A DNA stretch of 15,159 bases from Bacillota bacterium (GTDB lineage: Bacteria; Bacillota; Clostridia; Acetivibrionales; DTU013), in assembly GCA_023433505.1 (NCBI GenBank), contig JAEZCO010000002.1:1-15159 (forward strand). The letters are read 5' to 3'. The notes beneath the pieces are model-generated. The model ran no database searches and was not told where the DNA came from. It saw nothing but the letters and a program-made list of their open reading frames with translations. A program made the position numbers and the translations under genes. The number at the start of each line of letters is the position of its first letter. Within the stretch, counting starts at the first letter, position 1. Shown in pieces: positions 12,293-15,159 of this stretch.

Positions 12293-14755
12293 ATGAAAGC
12301 TGTAATCATGGCGGGTGGTGAAGGAACCAGGCTCAGGCCCCTTACCTGCAACAGACCCAAGCCAATGGTTCCTGTCGGCAACAAACCGGTTATGGAACAT
12401 ATTGTAGAACTTTTGAAAAAGCATCATCTGGATGAAGTCGCTGTCACACTCCAATACATGCCGGACTTAATCAGGGAATATTTTGGAGACGGCTCGGACT
12501 ATGGGATCAAAATGAGGTATTATGTAGAGCAATCTCCCCTTGGCACTGCTGGAAGTGTCAAGAATGCCGAAGAATTCCTCAATGATACTTTTATTGTAAT
12601 CAGCGGCGATGCTTTAACGGATATAGATCTCACCGCTGCCATAGAATTTCACCGCCAAAAGAAATCCATCGCCACCATTGTTTTAAAAAAGGTGGATATA
12701 CCCTTGGAATATGGCGTTGTCGTAACGGATCAGGATGGCAGGATCACACGGTTTCTTGAAAAGCCCAGTTGGGGGGAGGTATTCAGCGATACTGTCAACA
12801 CAGGGATTTATATACTGAATCCGGAGATTTTAAGCTATTTCAACAAAAATGAAATGTTTGATTTCAGCAAAGACCTTTTTCCCATATTGATGAAGGAAAA
12901 GCGGCCCATGTTCGGCTATGTCACAGAGGACTACTGGTGCGATATAGGTGATCTAAAGGCATATGTGCAGGCACATTTTGACATCATGGACGGGAATGTA
13001 AAATTGAATATTCCCGGCAAACTGCTAAAAGACAGGATCTGGGTGGAAGAGGGAGCTGAAATTGATCAGGATGCGATTATTAACGCTCCCTGCATCATCG
13101 GGAGAAATACTAAGGTCAAGAAAGGTTCATCAATACAAAGTTACTCAGTAATCGGTGAAAACAATATAATAGAAGAATGGTCATGCATCAAACGGAGTAT
13201 TGTGTGGAAAAACTGTATCGTCGGAAGGAACGCACAGCTGCGGGGCAGTGTCATCTGTAACAAGGTACATCTGAGAGAAGGCGTATCCACCTTTGAGCAG
13301 TCGGTTATAGGGGATGATACCGTTATCAGGGAAAACGCCGTAATAAAGCCGAACATAAAAATATGGCCGAACAAGATGATCGAACAGGGAACAGAAGTAA
13401 ATTCCAATCTCATCTGGGGCTCCAAGTTTACACGGACGATTTTCGGAAACAGAGGGATTGCCGGAGAGATCAACGTCGATATTACACCCGAGTATGCTTC
13501 AAAGCTTGGTGCAGCCTATGGCGCAGTAAGCAAGGGAAAGGGCAAGATAGGCGTAAGCTGCGACGATACGACAACGGCGCAGATGATCCGGATCTCATTT
13601 GTTGCCGGGCTTTTGTCTGCAGGCATCGACGTTTACGATTTTGGGAAAATGCTGCTTCCTGTCACACGGTCGGCAATACGCTTCTATAAGATGAATGGAG
13701 GCATACACATCAGCACGTCCACAGAGGATGCCGCACGGCTGTATATAGATTTTTTGGACAAAAACGGAAGCAATATTGACAGAGGGACCGAGCGGAAGAT
13801 AGAAAATGCATTCATACGGGAGGATTTCAGCCGGTGCGAGGGTGAATGCATCAATGGAATTAAGGAAATCACAGGGTACAGTGATTTCTATCTTAAAGGG
13901 ATTATAAATGGCGTCAAGTCAGGTAAAATGAACTATAAAATCGCCTTGAACAGCCGTTCTTCCTTCATTGCCAACATAATGAAAAATTTACTGGAAGAGC
14001 TTGGGTGCGAGGTGGAAGTAAACAATCTGAGGCTGGTCAATACGAAGACCATGCGGCAAAGCATGTCTTCCAACGATGTCAAGTTTTTCGCCAGCCACAT
14101 CAAAATGGGTAAATTCGACCTTGGCGTATCCATTGAAGATACCTCGGAAAAAATGATGCTGGTGGACAATAAAGGAAGGATAATTACCGAAGACGTATTT
14201 ATTGCCCTTATTTCCCTCATCTTGTTCAGGACTATCCAAGGAGGCACTGTAGTGGTTCCCATTTCTGCCAGCAACGTTGTGGAAAGGCTTGCCGGTGAAA
14301 ATAACGGCAAGGTCATACGTACCAAAACCTCCCAGCAGGATTTGATGGGCAAGATCTTGGGGCGTGAAGTAAAGGCAGAGATGCTTGAGCAGTTTACCAT
14401 GCATTTTGATGCTGTTGCGGGACTTGTAAAAATACTGGATTTCATCGCTGTAAATAATTTGAAGCTGTCGGAATTGGTGGATATGATACCGGAATTCCAT
14501 ATAAGCAGGCAAGAAGTTGAATGTCCGTGGGACGCGAAAGGGAAAGTAATCAGAAGCATCATCGAACAAAGCAGCAATCAGTCAATAGAGACCCTTGAGG
14601 GAGTAAAGATCTACCAGGAGGACGGCTGGGTGCTGGTGCTGCCCGATGCGGAGCAGCCCATCTGCAGGGTGATAAGCGAAAGCTATTCGGCAGAATTTGC
14701 GGATGAGCTTACGGACATTTACGCCAAAAAAATACGGGAAATCAGCAGAAGCTGA
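12293..14755 (+). CDS. Sugar-phosphate nucleotidyltransferase with degenerate phosphohexomutase domain
   Basis: An 820-residue cytoplasmic protein. Residues 1-235 are a nucleotidyltransferase with MAGGEGTRLRPLT (6-18), RPKPMVPVGNKP (21-32), the metal site SGDALTDID (104-112) and FLEKPSW, most like mannose-1-phosphate guanylyltransferase. About 250-375 is a hexapeptide left-handed beta-helix. From about 383 (FGNRGIAGEINVDITPEY) it continues as a phosphohexomutase-like region. There the phosphoserine loop, normally TASHNP, reads STSTED (474-479), keeping only the Ser476 position. The Mg loop DGDxDR reads EDTSEK (615-620). Mutase activity is therefore doubtful; a regulatory role is possible. ATG 12293 is preferred, since GAAAGG is only spaced properly for it. 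It probably supplies a nucleotide sugar for cell-surface glycans. Confidence 0.88.
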   Translation: MKAVIMAGGEGTRLRPLTCNRPKPMVPVGNKPVMEHIVELLKKHHLDEVAVTLQYMPDLIREYFGDGSDYGIKMRYYVEQSPLGTAGSVKNAEEFLNDTFIVISGDALTDIDLTAAIEFHRQKKSIATIVLKKVDIPLEYGVVVTDQDGRITRFLEKPSWGEVFSDTVNTGIYILNPEILSYFNKNEMFDFSKDLFPILMKEKRPMFGYVTEDYWCDIGDLKAYVQAHFDIMDGNVKLNIPGKLLKDRIWVEEGAEIDQDAIINAPCIIGRNTKVKKGSSIQSYSVIGENNIIEEWSCIKRSIVWKNCIVGRNAQLRGSVICNKVHLREGVSTFEQSVIGDDTVIRENAVIKPNIKIWPNKMIEQGTEVNSNLIWGSKFTRTIFGNRGIAGEINVDITPEYASKLGAAYGAVSKGKGKIGVSCDDTTTAQMIRISFVAGLLSAGIDVYDFGKMLLPVTRSAIRFYKMNGGIHISTSTEDAARLYIDFLDKNGSNIDRGTERKIENAFIREDFSRCEGECINGIKEITGYSDFYLKGIINGVKSGKMNYKIALNSRSSFIANIMKNLLEELGCEVEVNNLRLVNTKTMRQSMSSNDVKFFASHIKMGKFDLGVSIEDTSEKMMLVDNKGRIITEDVFIALISLILFRTIQGGTVVVPISASNVVERLAGENNGKVIRTKTSQQDLMGKILGREVKAEMLEQFTMHFDAVAGLVKILDFIAVNNLKLSELVDMIPEFHISRQEVECPWDAKGKVIRSIIEQSSNQSIETLEGVKIYQEDGWVLVLPDAEQPICRVISESYSAEFADELTDIYAKKIREISRS

Positions 14756-14824
14756 GAGAACGCCAAGTATACACATTTGTAGGATAATACGTAGTAAAAT
14801 GTCCGTCCTTGTGTTAGCACGCGT

Positions 14825-14861
14825 GTCATTGCGAGCGAACGCAGTGAAGCGTGGCAATCTC
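14825..14861. repeat. Dispersed palindromic repeat (GTCATTGCGAG family)
   Basis: The unit begins GTCATTGCGAGCGAACGCAG and ends GAAGCGTGGCAATCTC, with ATTGC/GCAAT arms around partly pairing inner bases. This type of short repeat recurs in intergenic regions of many bacterial genomes (from memory). It lies 70 bp past the nucleotidyltransferase stop. Confidence 0.65.
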
Positions 14862-14912
14862 AACTTTAAGATGCTATTCTTGGCTAAAAAGAGATCCTGC
14901 TGACTTTCAGGG

Positions 14913-15159
14913 AAATGGGCGGACATGGCAGCAAATCCCTGCATCAAGCTCCGTCATGGGCAGGCTGTAATGTCCAGACTCGCTCTAATGCGGGCGCTTG
15001 TCATTCGCCATCCCTGGCTCAAAGACAAGCGTCTTCGGCGTCCGTGCCGAAGGGTCACGGGTATTCCTCTGGGGTCCCGCATTCGAACTTCGCCTGGACA
15101 AACAGCCTGCAGCCATGACTCCACATGACGCATTTATTCGCAGCCATGCCCACCCATTT
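14913..15159. repeat. MITE-like palindromic element with cloverleaf-like fold
   Basis: The left arm (14913-14977) and right arm (15094-15159) are imperfect inverted repeats. Both read inward from AAATGGG, share CATGGC and GTCATGG, and end in CAGGCTGT...TGTCCAG. Inside, AATGCGGG (14987-14994) pairs with CCCGCATT (15076-15083). It encloses hairpins CGCTTGTC/GACAAGCG (14995-15002/15024-15031) and CTTCGGC/GCCGAAG (15033-15039/15046-15052). It is noncoding: small frames through it have no ribosome binding sites. No transposase is in the window, and the right end coincides with the window edge. Confidence 0.6.

Noticed and set aside
13933..14577. Long minus-strand ORF of 214 codons
   Set aside because: It lies entirely opposite the nucleotidyltransferase/mutase gene and its translation is Ser/Leu-rich without domain signals: a shadow frame.
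14915..15128. Two overlapping 67-codon plus-strand ORFs at the right end
   Set aside because: They run through the palindromic repeat element, have no ribosome binding sites and no domain signals.

Overview
The window looks like chromosomal DNA of an endospore-forming member of the Clostridia (Bacillota). The reasons are a cotJ spore-coat operon, strong AGGAGG-type ribosome binding sites, moderate-to-low GC, a tetrahydrofolate riboswitch ahead of the folate genes, a folB-folK fusion, and a long nucleotidyltransferase/phosphohexomutase fusion of the kind seen in Clostridia. A relative of the cellulolytic clostridia is my guess; the species is not determined.

Positions 1-3450 are accessory DNA. 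They hold a candidate free-standing structured RNA (about 135-325) with its own promoter and terminator. Next is a SymE-like toxin gene with what looks like a built-in antisense RNA unit on the opposite strand. A small ORF follows, overlapping the start of a large serine recombinase. After that come a DUF433 antitoxin remnant, a two-gene cassette (unknown small protein plus retropepsin-like aspartic protease) and a HicB-like antitoxin remnant. This DNA abuts the broken 3' end of cotJC, so it probably arrived by insertion or deletion that cost the catalase-like coat protein gene its body. cotJB and cotJA are intact (minus strand, to 4045).

Positions 4289-11547 are housekeeping DNA. They carry an omega-amidase-type nitrilase, tRNA-Leu(CAA) with terminator, and then an apparent folate operon: THF riboswitch, folE, pabA, pabB, pabC, an HD-domain hydrolase, folP, and folB-folK. 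Together these encode both the pterin branch (FolE, FolB, FolK) and the p-aminobenzoate branch (PabA, PabB, PabC), joined by FolP. The pterin branch needs dihydroneopterin triphosphate to be dephosphorylated, and no Nudix enzyme is present. The HD hydrolase inside the operon is the natural candidate for that step (inference).

Positions 11548-15159 hold a small minus-strand single-domain carbohydrate-binding (CBM25-like) protein with its terminator, and an intergenic region rich in hairpins. An 820-residue protein follows, joining a sugar-phosphate nucleotidyltransferase, a left-handed beta-helix and a phosphohexomutase-like domain whose catalytic loops are degenerate. The window ends with two dispersed-repeat-like palindromes. 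One is a roughly 247-bp element with long imperfect terminal inverted repeats and internal hairpins that folds on paper into a branched, cloverleaf-like shape and ends at the window edge.
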